The notes under the pieces are model-generated. The model was not told the origin of the DNA and ran no database searches. It was given only the letters and a program-made list of their open reading frames with translations. The position numbers and the translations under genes are program-made. DNA of 64,000 bases from Afifellaceae bacterium (lineage in GTDB: Bacteria; Pseudomonadota; Alphaproteobacteria; Rhizobiales; Afifellaceae): contig JANQRH010000026.1 of NCBI GenBank assembly GCA_028284625.1, positions 372,001 to 436,000 on the forward strand. The letters are read 5' to 3'. This document shows, in pieces, positions 27,247-37,805 of the stretch. The stretch's first letter is position 1. Each line of letters starts with the position of its first letter.

Positions 27247-28085
27247 CAGAATGCCTCCCCGGCCTCGATGCGGTAGTTCTGGCCGCGATCGACCATGGCC
27301 ACGAGGCGGATGATGCAGCCGTCGCCGCGATCCCAGTTCCACGGGAAGAACGCAAACGTGCAGCGCTTGCCGGTGACGGCGTCGATCTCGCCGCCGACAT
27401 TTTCAATGCCCAGAATGCCGGCCTTGAAGAGGATGTTGTGGACCGGCTCCCATTCGGGGAAATCGTCCTTCCAATCGCGACCGCCGGACCATTCGCGATA
27501 TTCATCCGCCAAATGCGGATGGAGCGGGCCGTTCCGCTGCGGGCCGATGGCGGTGGCGAGAGGGTGGTCGTTGGCCTGCGTGTCATGACCGACGACCTTG
27601 ACGCCTTTCTCCACCATCCATTCGCCGGCCGACGGCACCAGCCCGGGGCAATAGGGGAAGTAGTCGCCGTCTTCGTAGAACTTGTGCCAGCCGGTGTTGA
27701 TGATCAGGACGTCGTTCTTGCGGATGGCGTGGCCGCACGCCTTCTCCAGATCATCGGCGGTGATCTGCTCCCACTTCTGCTTGGGGATCGAGACGACGAT
27801 GCCGGAGCCGAAGAAGTGCGGCAACGGCACCTCGTCGATGAACGGCGTGCCCTGCACGACATGCGCCGGCGCATCGATATGCGTGGTCACATGCATGGTG
27901 GTCGTCAGCGTCTGCGATAGCACGCCCGACTTCGCCATGTAGTGCATGCGCTCGATCTGAACGTCGCGGAAATACGGCCAGTTCGGGCACTGGAATCCGT
28001 AGCGGTGGGACAGGTTGTAGAACTCCAGCCCCATATCGTTGTCGCGATTGTCTTGAAACGCGATTCCACGAACCATGACGGTCAT
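27246..28085 (-). CDS. Cyclase-family metal-dependent hydrolase (kynurenine formamidase-like fold)
   Basis: 279 residues, first gene of the leftward operon, with GGGAGG before ATG 28085. The family's metal motif HxxxHxDxPxH is present as HVTTHIDAPAH, and a second conserved element is GHDTQANDHPLA. The family includes kynurenine formamidase, isatin hydrolase and uncharacterised amide or lactone hydrolases. The Trp-rich C-terminal part (FAFFPWNWDRGDGC) could set substrate choice. With the SDR, dehydrogenase and transporter it suggests ring or amide opening of an imported compound, then oxidation (inference). Confidence 0.88.
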   Translation of the reverse strand: MTVMVRGIAFQDNRDNDMGLEFYNLSHRYGFQCPNWPYFRDVQIERMHYMAKSGVLSQTLTTTMHVTTHIDAPAHVVQGTPFIDEVPLPHFFGSGIVVSIPKQKWEQITADDLEKACGHAIRKNDVLIINTGWHKFYEDGDYFPYCPGLVPSAGEWMVEKGVKVVGHDTQANDHPLATAIGPQRNGPLHPHLADEYREWSGGRDWKDDFPEWEPVHNILFKAGILGIENVGGEIDAVTGKRCTFAFFPWNWDRGDGCIIRLVAMVDRGQNYRIEAGEAF

Positions 28086-28170
28086 GAAGCGACCTCCCTG
28101 ACGGTGCCTGTCGGCCCCTGCGTGTCTTCACGGTGTTCTTGCTTGCGATTTTGTGACTGCACCGTGTACT

Positions 28171-28204
28171 GTATCATGATACGGCTGTATCGTATCGCAG
28201 TCAA
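28171..28204 (-). promoter_or_regulatory. Promoter of the leftward catabolic operon with overlapping palindromic operator
   Basis: Read on the minus strand: -35 TTGACT (28199-28204), a 17-base spacer, -10 TATCAT (28176-28181). The perfect palindrome GTATCATGATAC (28171-28182) covers the -10 box, and two further GTATC half-sites at 28187 and 28192 lie in the spacer. The divergent IclR-family gene starts 67 bases away. IclR proteins bind such palindromes, so this is its probable operator. No equally good promoter is visible for the IclR gene itself. Confidence 0.72.
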
Positions 28205-28270
28205 GAGATGCTCGTATGGCTCGGCTTGAAAAGCGGGCGATCGCCGCAGGGCGCAAAGGATGGATGGCGG

Positions 28271-29032
28271 ATGGCGAACACGGACGGGCTGTTGGAAGCA
28301 CGCGGCGGCATCCAGGTGATTTCTCGCGCTGCCGCGGTGTTGAGGGCGCTGAAGGGCGCACCGGCCGGGATGAGCCTCGGCCAGATCGCCGAGCGGGTCG
28401 GCCTGCCGCGCTCCACGGTGCAACGCATCGTCGGCGCGCTTCAGGCGGAGCGCCTGGTCATCGGGTCCGCGGCGGGCGGTGGCATCCGGTTAGGCCCGGA
28501 GCTTCAGGCGCTCGCTGAATCGGCGCGCTACACGGTGGTCGAGATGATTCGCCCGCTGCTTCAGGAGATCTCTAGGACCACGCAGGAGACGATCGATATG
28601 TCGGTCCTGCGCGGCCACAACATGATCTTTGTCGATCAGATACCCGGAACGCAGCGGCTCAGAGCCGTATCCTCCGTCGGCGACGTCTTTCCGCTGACAA
28701 CCCCCGCCAACGGCAAGTCCTGCCTGGCGCTGCTGGACAACAACACGGTCACACGCCTCGCCCACGCGGAATGGGCGCGAACGGGTGTCGAGGGCGACAT
28801 CGATGCTTTCCTGCGGATGATCGAAGAGGTTCGCGAATCGGGAATCGCCTACGATCTCGACGAACACACTGAGGGTATCTCGGCCGTCGGCATCGGGTTT
28901 TCCGACTGGAACGGCGACCTCTACGCGGTTTCCATTCCCACTCCCACCAGCCGTTTCCGCAAGACCGGCGACAAGATGGCGAAGGAAATCGCGGCTCTGC
29001 GCGGTCGAATTGAGGCGATGCTCGCCGCCTGA
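28271..29032 (+). CDS. IclR-family transcriptional regulator
   Basis: 253 residues from ATG 28271. The N-terminal winged helix is QVISRAAAVLRALKGAPAGMSL with recognition helix GLPRSTVQRIVGALQAERLV. The C-terminal IclR effector domain includes ETIDMSVLRGHNMIFVDQIPG, FPLTTPANGKSCLALL and a GIAYDLDEHTEGISAVGIGF strand; Cys at SCLALL is common in the family. It is divergent from the cyclase-family operon and directly upstream of the sugar-type ABC operon, so it may control both. The effector is probably an intermediate of the leftward pathway (inference). Confidence 0.92.
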   Translation: MANTDGLLEARGGIQVISRAAAVLRALKGAPAGMSLGQIAERVGLPRSTVQRIVGALQAERLVIGSAAGGGIRLGPELQALAESARYTVVEMIRPLLQEISRTTQETIDMSVLRGHNMIFVDQIPGTQRLRAVSSVGDVFPLTTPANGKSCLALLDNNTVTRLAHAEWARTGVEGDIDAFLRMIEEVRESGIAYDLDEHTEGISAVGIGFSDWNGDLYAVSIPTPTSRFRKTGDKMAKEIAALRGRIEAMLAA

Positions 29033-29263
29033 GGCCAGCGCCTCCGCGGTCTTCCCGCCTCATCCCGGATTCTTGAGGCCTGTCGTGCCCTTGACACCCG
29101 TTCCTAAGACTATGCAGGCTCATCGCCGAGCTGGCGCCGGGGGATCAGGCCGGATCGCAGGAAACGCGACCCGAGCTGCCGCACCCCAACGTCAGAGGAC
29201 TATGCCAAGTTTGGCACTCATCGGCGGTCGTAACGAAGCCGCGAAACAGACGGAGGAAATGAC

Positions 29264-30553
<1,290 letters not shown>

Positions 30554-30613
30554 TCACCGTCGCGACAGCCGGTCGGGCAGGGACTGATCTGCTCGGCCGG
30601 CCGATTTGAAGCC

Positions 30614-31651
30614 ATGACTGCCGCAACAACCGAAGCAACCCTCCGCGAAAGGATCGGAAGCAGCACGCTTGCGCTGGTGGCCGTGCCGCTGCGCGCATTG
30701 TTCTCCGCCATCGATTACCCAATGCGGCTCGTGCAACGGGTGGTCGGCGTCGTCGGAATGCCGTACCTTTTCCTGATCCCGAACCTGGCGTTCTTCGGCA
30801 CGTTCGTCGTCATCCCGCTCTTCATCAATTTCGGCTTTTCCGTCACCGGCGGCACCCAGCTCTACCTTGAAGACCGCCCCTATGTGGCCGGCGAGCAATA
30901 CGGTTATCTGCTGGACTGCGACAACGTCACCGACGTCTCGACCTGCCGCGAAGACCGCTTCTGGCGCAGCATCTACAACACCATCACCTTCGTCTTCTTC
31001 CAGGTCGGCTTTTTGGTGATCTTCTCGTTGATCACCGCCCTTGTGCTGAACCGGAAGATCAGGGCGCGAGGCTTCTTCCGCTCCGTCTTCTTCTTCCCCG
31101 TGCTGTTGTCGCCCGTGGTCGTGGCGCTGATCTGGAAGTGGATCCTCTTGCGCGACGGCCTGCTCAACGCGTTCATCACCTGGCTCGGCGGCGAAAAGAT
31201 CCTGTTCTTCATCTCGCCGACCTGGGCGATGTTCTGGGCGATCTTCGTGTCGATCTGGGCCCATATGGGCTTCTACACGCTGATCCTGCTCGCCGGATTG
31301 CAGGCCATACCGCCCGACCTCTACGAGGCGGCGGAGATGGACGGCACCAAGCCGTCGCGCGTCTTCTGGCGCATCACGCTACCGCTTCTATGGCCGAACA
31401 TGCTGGTCGTGATCGTGCTGGCGCTGATCAAGGGCGTGCAGATCTTCGACGAGGTCTTCGTGCTGACCGGCGGCGGGCCGGGCACATCGACGCTCTTCAT
31501 TGTGCAGTACATTTACGAGACGGGCTTCGCCAGTCAGGTACAGAATTTCGGACTTGCCGCCGCGGCTTCTGTGTTGCTTGGCGCGGTGCTGCTCGTCCTC
31601 ACGTTGGCGCAGCTTTATGTGGCGCAGCGCCGCGAGGCGAAGGCGGCATGA
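30614..31651 (+). CDS. ABC transporter permease, MalF/UgpA type
   Basis: 345 residues with six main membrane segments. The EAA loop that contacts the ATPase is EAAEMDGTKPSRVFWRITLP. Compared with typical UgpA (about 295 residues) it has an extended N-terminus and an unusual insert after the first membrane segment (about residues 80-120, with two Cys, in YGYLLDCDNVTDVSTCRED) that should face the periplasm. The second permease gene overlaps its stop by four bases. Confidence 0.93.
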   Translation: MTAATTEATLRERIGSSTLALVAVPLRALFSAIDYPMRLVQRVVGVVGMPYLFLIPNLAFFGTFVVIPLFINFGFSVTGGTQLYLEDRPYVAGEQYGYLLDCDNVTDVSTCREDRFWRSIYNTITFVFFQVGFLVIFSLITALVLNRKIRARGFFRSVFFFPVLLSPVVVALIWKWILLRDGLLNAFITWLGGEKILFFISPTWAMFWAIFVSIWAHMGFYTLILLAGLQAIPPDLYEAAEMDGTKPSRVFWRITLPLLWPNMLVVIVLALIKGVQIFDEVFVLTGGGPGTSTLFIVQYIYETGFASQVQNFGLAAAASVLLGAVLLVLTLAQLYVAQRREAKAA

Positions 31652-32700
31652 ACGCGGTCCGCACCTTCATCACAGCGCGCCGCGACGCGCGCGCCTGGCA
31701 TTGGACGGACGTCTTCACCTACGCCTATCTCGCGCTCGGCATCCTCCTGATGTTCGGCCCCGTTGTCTGGCTCGCGTTGTCGTCCTTCAAGACGCAGGCC
31801 GGGCTCGTGGAGTTCCCGCCGACATTCCTGCCGCTGGCACAGGTCGAGGTGCCGGTGGAGGGCTACGAAGACCCGCTGCCCTTGTTCCGTGTGACCATGG
31901 AGGACGGCAGCGTGCGCGAGCTGGCGCAGATACGCCGCATCGGCATCGTGGCGCAGATGGTCGACCCGGCCGATCCCGAAAACGTCATGCGGCTGCCGAT
32001 TGCCGATCGCGAGCCGATCCGCGAATTCGCACTCGCCTGGAAGAACTACATAGACCCGCTGCAAAAGTTCAATTTCGTCCGTTACCTCTACAATTCTGTG
32101 TTCGTCACGGCGGCGGCGACTTTGATCACGCTTCTGATCAACTCCATGGCCGCCTATGGGCTGGCGATCTACGAGTTCAAGGGCCGAAACTTCGTGCTCG
32201 CCTTCGTCATCGGCACGCTGATGATCCCAATCACCGTGATCTTAGTGCCGGTCTATCTGGTCGTGACGGAGCTTGGCATGGTCAACAGCCTGTGGGGCGT
32301 GATCATCCCTGGCGCGGCAACGCCGACCGGCGTGTTTCTGCTTCGCCAATACATGCTGACCATCCCGCGCGATCTGATTGAGGCAGCGCGCATGGACAAG
32401 GCCAGCGAATGGTCGATTTATTGGCGCATCGTGATGCCGTTGTCGCTGCCGGCGCTCGCCGTGCTCGCCATCTTCTCCATCATGTGGCGGTGGAACGATT
32501 TCCTCTGGCCGCTGATCGTGCTGACGCGCAGTGAGAACTACACCTTGCAGATCGGCCTAAACTCCTTCCAGGGTGAGCTGAACGTGCAATGGCATTATGT
32601 GCTTGCCATGACCGTCGTGACATTGCTGCCGGTCACCGTCGTCTTCGCCTTCCTGCAGCGCTTCATCACGACCGGCATTGCCTCAACCGGGATGAAGTGA
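31648..32700 (+). CDS. ABC transporter permease, MalG/UgpE type
   Basis: 350 residues from ATG 31648 in an ATGA overlap. Six membrane segments; the EAA loop is EAARMDKASEWSIYWRIVMP. Like its partner it carries an extra periplasmic insert, about 90 residues between the first and second membrane segments (roughly 65-130, with VTMEDGSVRELAQI). Matching inserts in both permeases suggest an added docking surface for the binding protein (inference). C-terminal FLQRFITTGIASTGMK is typical of this subfamily. Confidence 0.93.
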   Translation: MNAVRTFITARRDARAWHWTDVFTYAYLALGILLMFGPVVWLALSSFKTQAGLVEFPPTFLPLAQVEVPVEGYEDPLPLFRVTMEDGSVRELAQIRRIGIVAQMVDPADPENVMRLPIADREPIREFALAWKNYIDPLQKFNFVRYLYNSVFVTAAATLITLLINSMAAYGLAIYEFKGRNFVLAFVIGTLMIPITVILVPVYLVVTELGMVNSLWGVIIPGAATPTGVFLLRQYMLTIPRDLIEAARMDKASEWSIYWRIVMPLSLPALAVLAIFSIMWRWNDFLWPLIVLTRSENYTLQIGLNSFQGELNVQWHYVLAMTVVTLLPVTVVFAFLQRFITTGIASTGMK

Positions 32701-32706
32701 GGTCCG

Positions 32707-33726
32707 GTGCGCGCCTCCAACAAGCCGCTGATCTTCCTTGATCCGTTTCCGCGTACAGAGGAGATGGTCTTTTCCGACGACACGCGCGCGGCCCTTGAAG
32801 AGGTCGGCGAGGTCGTGGCGCATTTCGGCTCACGCGCGCCCGCCGATCTGGTGGAGCGGTTGCTGCCTGAAACTGAGATCATCATCGGCCAGACCGACAT
32901 GCCCGAGGAGCGCCTGGAGCGCGCCCCGCTTCTGAAGGCGATCCTGAACGTCAAGGCGAACTGGGAACCGAACATCGATTATGCCGGCGCTCAGGCGCGC
33001 GGCATCTATGTGCTGTCCGCCGCACCGGCCATGGCGCCCGCCGTGGCGGAGGCGGCGCTCGGTTTCGCGATCGCCCTTGGGCGCGGCATTCACCTTGCCG
33101 ATCGCGATTTCCGCGCGGGCCGAGAGCGTTACGGCATTGCCGGCAATCGCGGGGACTACAGCCTCTACGATGCCCCCGTCGGTCTGGTCGGCTTCGGCAA
33201 TCTGGGGCGCGCGCTCGTGCCGCTGCTGAAGCCTTTCGGATGCCGGATCGCGGCATATGATCCGTATTTGTCGCCCGGTTATCTTCAGAACCAGGGTGTC
33301 GCGTCGTCATCCTTGGACGCGCTTCTGTCGACCAGCCGCTTTCTCTTCATCCTCGCTGGAACCACGGCCGAGAACGAAGGCTTCCTGAATCGCGGCAAGC
33401 TTGAACAGATCAGCCCCGACGCCTCGGTGATCCTGATCAGCCGCGCGGAGGTCGTCGACTTCGACGCCTTTGTGGAGCTTGCAGAGGCCGACCGCTTCCG
33501 CGCCGCGATCGATGTGTTCCCGGAAGAGCCTGTGCCGGACACGGCGCCGGTGCGCGCTGCTGACCGGGTTCTTTTGTCCGCCCACCGCGCCGGCGGGATC
33601 GCCCATTCCTATAAACGCATCCGCGACGCCATGGTGGAGGACGTTCGGCAGATCCTTGCCGGCCACCCGCCGCTCGCCATGCAACGCGCCGAGCCGCGGC
33701 AGGCGGCGATGAGCAGAAGCCGTTGA
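32707..33726 (+). CDS. D-isomer-specific 2-hydroxyacid dehydrogenase
   Basis: 339 residues, GTG start six bases after the permease gene. NAD-binding motif VGLVGFGNLGRALVPLLKPFG. The catalytic triad of the family is intact: Arg in ILISRAEVVDFDAF, Glu in IDVFPEEPVPD and His in [13 protein letters not shown]. It reduces or oxidises 2-hydroxy/2-keto acids, for instance glycerate or hydroxypyruvate. Its place between permease and ATPase genes of a sugar-type transporter suggests the imported compound becomes a 2-hydroxyacid (inference). Confidence 0.92.
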   Translation: MRASNKPLIFLDPFPRTEEMVFSDDTRAALEEVGEVVAHFGSRAPADLVERLLPETEIIIGQTDMPEERLERAPLLKAILNVKANWEPNIDYAGAQARGIYVLSAAPAMAPAVAEAALGFAIALGRGIHLADRDFRAGRERYGIAGNRGDYSLYDAPVGLVGFGNLGRALVPLLKPFGCRIAAYDPYLSPGYLQNQGVASSSLDALLSTSRFLFILAGTTAENEGFLNRGKLEQISPDASVILISRAEVVDFDAFVELAEADRFRAAIDVFPEEPVPDTAPVRAADRVLLSAHRAGGIAHSYKRIRDAMVEDVRQILAGHPPLAMQRAEPRQAAMSRSR

Positions 33727-33760
33727 TGAGAGCGGCGCCCGATCCGCAAGAGGGAAGAGA

Positions 33761-34864
33761 ATGGCCCACCTGCAATTGACCCATGTGAAGAAGTCCTACG
33801 GCATGGTCGAGGTCATTCATGATGCCGGCCTGGAAATCAGCGACGGCGAGTTCGTCGTGCTTGTTGGGCCGTCGGGCTGCGGCAAGTCCACGCTTCTCAG
33901 AATGATCGCCGGGCTTGAGGAGGTCACCTCCGGAGACATCCATATCGACGGCGCGCGGGTCAACAACATCCCGGCGTCTGATCGCGGATTGGCCATGGTG
34001 TTCCAATCCTACGCGCTCTACCCGCACATGTCGGTCTACAAGAACATGGCGTTCGGCCTTGAGAACTCGCACATGCCACGCCCGGAGATCGATCAGCGCG
34101 TGCGCCGGGCGGCGGAGATGCTGCGCATCAGCGATTATTTGGAGCGCAAACCAAAGGCGCTCTCAGGCGGGCAGCGCCAGCGTGTCGCCATCGGTCGGGC
34201 GATCGTGCGCGAGCCAAAGATCTTTCTGTTCGACGAGCCGCTCTCCAACCTCGACGCGGAACTGCGCGTTGCCATGCGGAAGGAGCTCGCCGCGCTCCAT
34301 CACGAAATCGGCGGCACGATGATCTATGTGACGCACGACCAGATCGAGGCGATGACGCTCGCCAATCGCATCGTGGTGCTGAACGGCGGCCACATCGAGC
34401 AGGTCGGCGCGCCGCTCGATCTCTACAACAAGCCCGCCAATCTGTTCGTCGCCGGATTCATTGGTTCGCCGAAAATGAACTTCTTTGAAGGCACGGTTTC
34501 GGCAGCGAATACCGCCGAGACGACGATGACGCTGGGGGAGGGGACGCTGACGCTTCCCTTCGCGCTGGAGCGGAGCGCCGGCGATAAGATCACCGTCGGC
34601 GTGCGGCCTGAGCACATCGACCTGGCGGACAAAGGCGCCGGCGACCTCAACGTGGTCGTCGATCTTTCAGAACAACTGGGCGGCGAGACGTATTTCTACG
34701 CGACACCGGAAGCCGCCGCCGACCAATCGCAGATCACCGTCCACCAGCTCGGTCAGAGATTGCTCGGCCGCGGTGAAGTGCTCGGTCTGAAGCTGAGGCC
34801 GCACCAGGTGCATGTTTTCGGCGCCGATGGCGGCATCCTGCGGCACGGCCCGGGTGAGAGCTGA
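33761..34864 (+). CDS. ABC transporter ATPase, MalK/UgpC type
   Basis: 367 residues. Walker A is VGPSGCGKSTLLRMIAGLEE, the signature LSGGQRQRVAIGRAIVREP, Walker B FLFDEPLSNLDAEL and the switch His in IYVTHDQIEAMTL. A C-terminal TOBE regulatory domain (about 235-360, VGVRPEHIDLADKGAG) follows. Walker A, D-loop and FIGSPKMNFFEG are as in UgpC. Last gene of the rightward transporter operon; it starts 34 bases after the dehydrogenase gene with GGGAAGAG upstream. Confidence 0.94.
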   Translation: MAHLQLTHVKKSYGMVEVIHDAGLEISDGEFVVLVGPSGCGKSTLLRMIAGLEEVTSGDIHIDGARVNNIPASDRGLAMVFQSYALYPHMSVYKNMAFGLENSHMPRPEIDQRVRRAAEMLRISDYLERKPKALSGGQRQRVAIGRAIVREPKIFLFDEPLSNLDAELRVAMRKELAALHHEIGGTMIYVTHDQIEAMTLANRIVVLNGGHIEQVGAPLDLYNKPANLFVAGFIGSPKMNFFEGTVSAANTAETTMTLGEGTLTLPFALERSAGDKITVGVRPEHIDLADKGAGDLNVVVDLSEQLGGETYFYATPEAAADQSQITVHQLGQRLLGRGEVLGLKLRPHQVHVFGADGGILRHGPGES

Positions 34865-34935
34865 GTTCGACGATTATCGACGAGTAGGGCGACGGTCCAC
34901 ATTGGCCCGCCGCCCGCGTTTGAAGTGTGACTTGA

Positions 34936-35688
34936 CTATCGCAGCGAAGCGGAGGTTCGTGGCTCTCCGGTCGCGTCGGACGATACGGCGCTGCTTCCGT
35001 TCAAGTTGATCGATTGCAACAGCACCTCGAAGGACTTGTTGGCCGTGGAACCCACCGCATAGGCGAAATATGCCGTGTCGGCCGCTAGGTTGAGATTGGC
35101 TTTGAACAACCGATTGCGCCAGGACCAGGCCGGATAGATGCCCACGAACCACCGTCCGGGACGCACGACCACAGCCTCCTGATCCGGGTTCTCGAGGCGA
35201 CGGATGACCCTGTAGTCGCGGCCTTTCCGCAGCAGCACATTGACGTCGGGCGCCGCCGCTGCATGGCGGGCAACAACCCGTGCGTGGCCACTCGTGGGAC
35301 GCACGTCGTTGACGAACTTGGTGATCGTCGGCGTTCCTTGCTCGTTCAAATGCGCCAGAGCCGTCGCACTCTCAGTGACGCCGAGCGAAATCTGCGCGGC
35401 CACGGCTAGCGCGCCGGTGCAGGTGCCGGCATCGGCGAGCCGGATCTCAACCCCATAGATGCCGGCCGGGAGGCTGAGCGGATCGGGCGTGATGGTCCTG
35501 AACGTCACATTCGAGAGCAGCTCTGCGCCGTCGCTGGTGCACACGTCCACCGGCAGGTCGGTCGGCAGGCCGAGGTCGCTGCCGTTGATACCGTGACCGA
35601 CATATAGTTTTGCATTGAGAGCAGAGGCGACGGCGGGCCCCGAGAACAGAGCGGCGGCGGCCACCAAGCCTATCAGCTTCAGCTTCAT
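34936..35688 (-). CDS. Secreted DUF4397 protein
   Basis: 250 residues from ATG 35688, with GGAGGGAG upstream. Signal peptide about 1-22 (LIGLVAAAALFSGPAVASA). The mature part begins KLYVGHGINGSDLGLPTDLPVDV, the usual first strand of a DUF4397 beta-sandwich, and a second similar part (DVNVLLRKGRDYRVIRRL, RPGRWFVGIYPAW) follows at about 150-240. DUF4397 proteins are exported and of unknown function. Convergent with the rightward transporter operon and divergent from the HAF-repeat gene. Confidence 0.85.
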   Translation of the reverse strand: MKLKLIGLVAAAALFSGPAVASALNAKLYVGHGINGSDLGLPTDLPVDVCTSDGAELLSNVTFRTITPDPLSLPAGIYGVEIRLADAGTCTGALAVAAQISLGVTESATALAHLNEQGTPTITKFVNDVRPTSGHARVVARHAAAAPDVNVLLRKGRDYRVIRRLENPDQEAVVVRPGRWFVGIYPAWSWRNRLFKANLNLAADTAYFAYAVGSTANKSFEVLLQSINLNGSSAVSSDATGEPRTSASLR

Positions 35689-35936
35689 GTCTTCTCCCTC
35701 CAAGAATTGCCCCCCGGAATTTCGATCGGGGCACCGCCGATACGGGCCGGACGCCACGCCGGATCAGCCCCGCCGCTGACAAAAACGTGAGGAGCAAAGA
35801 ACGCCTCATCATAACGGCCCAGACGCCGCCGGGCTTTTGTCGTAACTCGACGCCCAGTTGCGAGCCCGTTGAAGTTGAAACGCAGCCACGACAGCCTTAG
35901 CCTTCGAGGCGTCTTAGTCTTTGCAGGAGCGCGACG

Positions 35937-37664
35937 GTGAAATCATCACTGTTTGACTGGCGAAAGACGAGATCACCGAACGTCTCTCTGTCGCCGATCA
36001 GAGGAGTATTTCGGCTTCTGACTGCCACAAAAGGGTGGCGCCGGCCGAACGGGAGTGCCCCGGTCTGGCTTGGTGCCTTGGCGGCCATCGCGCTCACCCT
36101 GGGAGGCGGATACGATCAGAAAGCCATGGCGTGTGGTGCTTGCTTTGGACTGCCCGATTCGGACGGGCTTGCCGAAAAGCTCGGCATTGACCCTGACGAC
36201 CTCGATGACACTTCGGTGCGCAACCTTTTCGAGACGCCCCTACCGGGGATCGGCGTGTTCGGCGAAGTCGAGTACCAAATCAATGGAACATTCGTTACGA
36301 GACCTTACGTTGCAGTGGTCGACATTTTTGGCCGCACCGAGAGCGCCAGGTTTGTCGGTGGCCCGCAAGAATCCGGAAGTGCCGCCGCCGTTTCGCAGAA
36401 TCCTCACGCCGTCGGCTTTTTGGACAGCGGCTTCTTCACGCCGTTTCACGCTTTTTCTTTCGACCTGGATACAGAAGCGCTCGTTGATTTGGGCACGCTC
36501 AACCCGGGCAACGCCAACGCTCAGTCCTTCGGCCGAGGCGTGAACGCGGACGGGTCAGTCGCGGTCGGTTTCTCGGAAATAGCGGGAGCCGGCGGCCTGC
36601 ATGGATTTAGATGGACACAGGCGGGCGGCATGAAGGACCTCGACGTGAGCGCTCCAACTGTCACCTCGCGCGCCTATGCCGCCAACGGAGACGGCAACGT
36701 CATCGTCGGGCAGCGGGCCGGGCAGGCGGTCCGTTGGAACTGGAACCCGACGACGCAGACGGCCACGTTCACCAACTTGACGCTTGGGCTTGCGACCGCA
36801 ATCACCGAGGACGCGTCGGTCATCGTCGGGTTCATCAACGGAACCGACAACGCGTTCCGTTGGACGCAGGCGAGCGGCGTCGTCGATCTCGGGACGCTTC
36901 CGGGCCGCACCGATTCAGTGGCGCTCGATGTCAGCGAAGACGGCAAAATCGTCGTTGGTGCCTCGCAGAACGGTCCAATCGATTTCGCCGGCGTTGGCGG
37001 TAGCGTGCGGCTAATCCCGACCGCAGCGCGGGCGTTCATATGGACCGATCCAACGCAGGGCGGCAACGGCATGGAGGACCTCAACCAAGTCATGACCGAT
37101 GCGGGCGTCAATCTGAACGGCATTACGCTCGTCGCCCTGACCGGCATCTCTCCCGACGGCCTGTGGTTCTCCGGTCAGGCGACCACGCCGCAAACGTCTG
37201 GGACCGAGACCGTGCCCTTCATCGCAATGGCCAACAGATATGGGGTGTTCCACGCCGTCGGGCATCCTGGCGGCGGTGCACCCGGTCCAGACACCCTGCC
37301 GCCCGGCGGCAGCCCAAGCGCGGCACGTTCCGCTTCGGGCGAAGCGAATACCGCAATTCGCAATCATCGAACCGGCGGGTGGCGCTTTGTGGCGGGTGAC
37401 CTCGATGGCAACGGCGTGAGCGACACCATCTTCCATTACGGCGAGGAGGGCCTCTGGGCGCGGCTCAACGGCACGAAATGGACGCGGCTCACGACGCTGT
37501 CGCCCGACCGAATGGAGGCCATCGATCTCGACGCCAACGGCAAGGACGACGTGGTTGCTGAATTCAAGCGGATTGGGGTGCTGGTCCGCTACAACGACAA
37601 CCCGATATGGCTGAAGCCACGACCGTCCCACGCCGCACAGCTTGCTGAGCGCGGATTCGAGTAG
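35937..37664 (+). CDS. Exported HAF-repeat protein with VCBS-like C-terminus
   Basis: 575 residues; GTG start at 35937 with GCAGGAG upstream. A long N-terminal leader of about 60 residues contains a hydrophobic stretch (WLGALAAIALTLGGG). At least five HAF-type repeats follow between about 175 and 400: each has FxWTxxxGxxDLGTLxG then AxAxNxDGxVIVG, for example FRWTQASGVVDLGTLPGRTD. The last ~100 residues carry two FG-GAP/VCBS-like units (FVAGDLDGNGVSDTIFHYG, EAIDLDANGKDDVVAEF). These domains form beta-propellers outside the cytoplasm. Function unknown. Confidence 0.85.
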   Translation: MKSSLFDWRKTRSPNVSLSPIRGVFRLLTATKGWRRPNGSAPVWLGALAAIALTLGGGYDQKAMACGACFGLPDSDGLAEKLGIDPDDLDDTSVRNLFETPLPGIGVFGEVEYQINGTFVTRPYVAVVDIFGRTESARFVGGPQESGSAAAVSQNPHAVGFLDSGFFTPFHAFSFDLDTEALVDLGTLNPGNANAQSFGRGVNADGSVAVGFSEIAGAGGLHGFRWTQAGGMKDLDVSAPTVTSRAYAANGDGNVIVGQRAGQAVRWNWNPTTQTATFTNLTLGLATAITEDASVIVGFINGTDNAFRWTQASGVVDLGTLPGRTDSVALDVSEDGKIVVGASQNGPIDFAGVGGSVRLIPTAARAFIWTDPTQGGNGMEDLNQVMTDAGVNLNGITLVALTGISPDGLWFSGQATTPQTSGTETVPFIAMANRYGVFHAVGHPGGGAPGPDTLPPGGSPSAARSASGEANTAIRNHRTGGWRFVAGDLDGNGVSDTIFHYGEEGLWARLNGTKWTRLTTLSPDRMEAIDLDANGKDDVVAEFKRIGVLVRYNDNPIWLKPRPSHAAQLAERGFE

Positions 37665-37805
37665 TGGCAGGTGCGGAGGCTCGGTCCTTGATGCGATCGG
37701 ACGTTCGGATGTCGCTGTAGATATACGCCGGGCTCCGACTCCGGCCGCACGAGCGGGCAGGGCCATGGGTTGACCAACTCCTGGAAAACGGCCATCTCCA
37801 GCGGT

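Noticed and set aside
31138-31647. Longer start for the second sugar-type permease
   Set aside because: It overlaps the first permease by 500 bases in another frame; the ATGA overlap at 31648 is the natural start.
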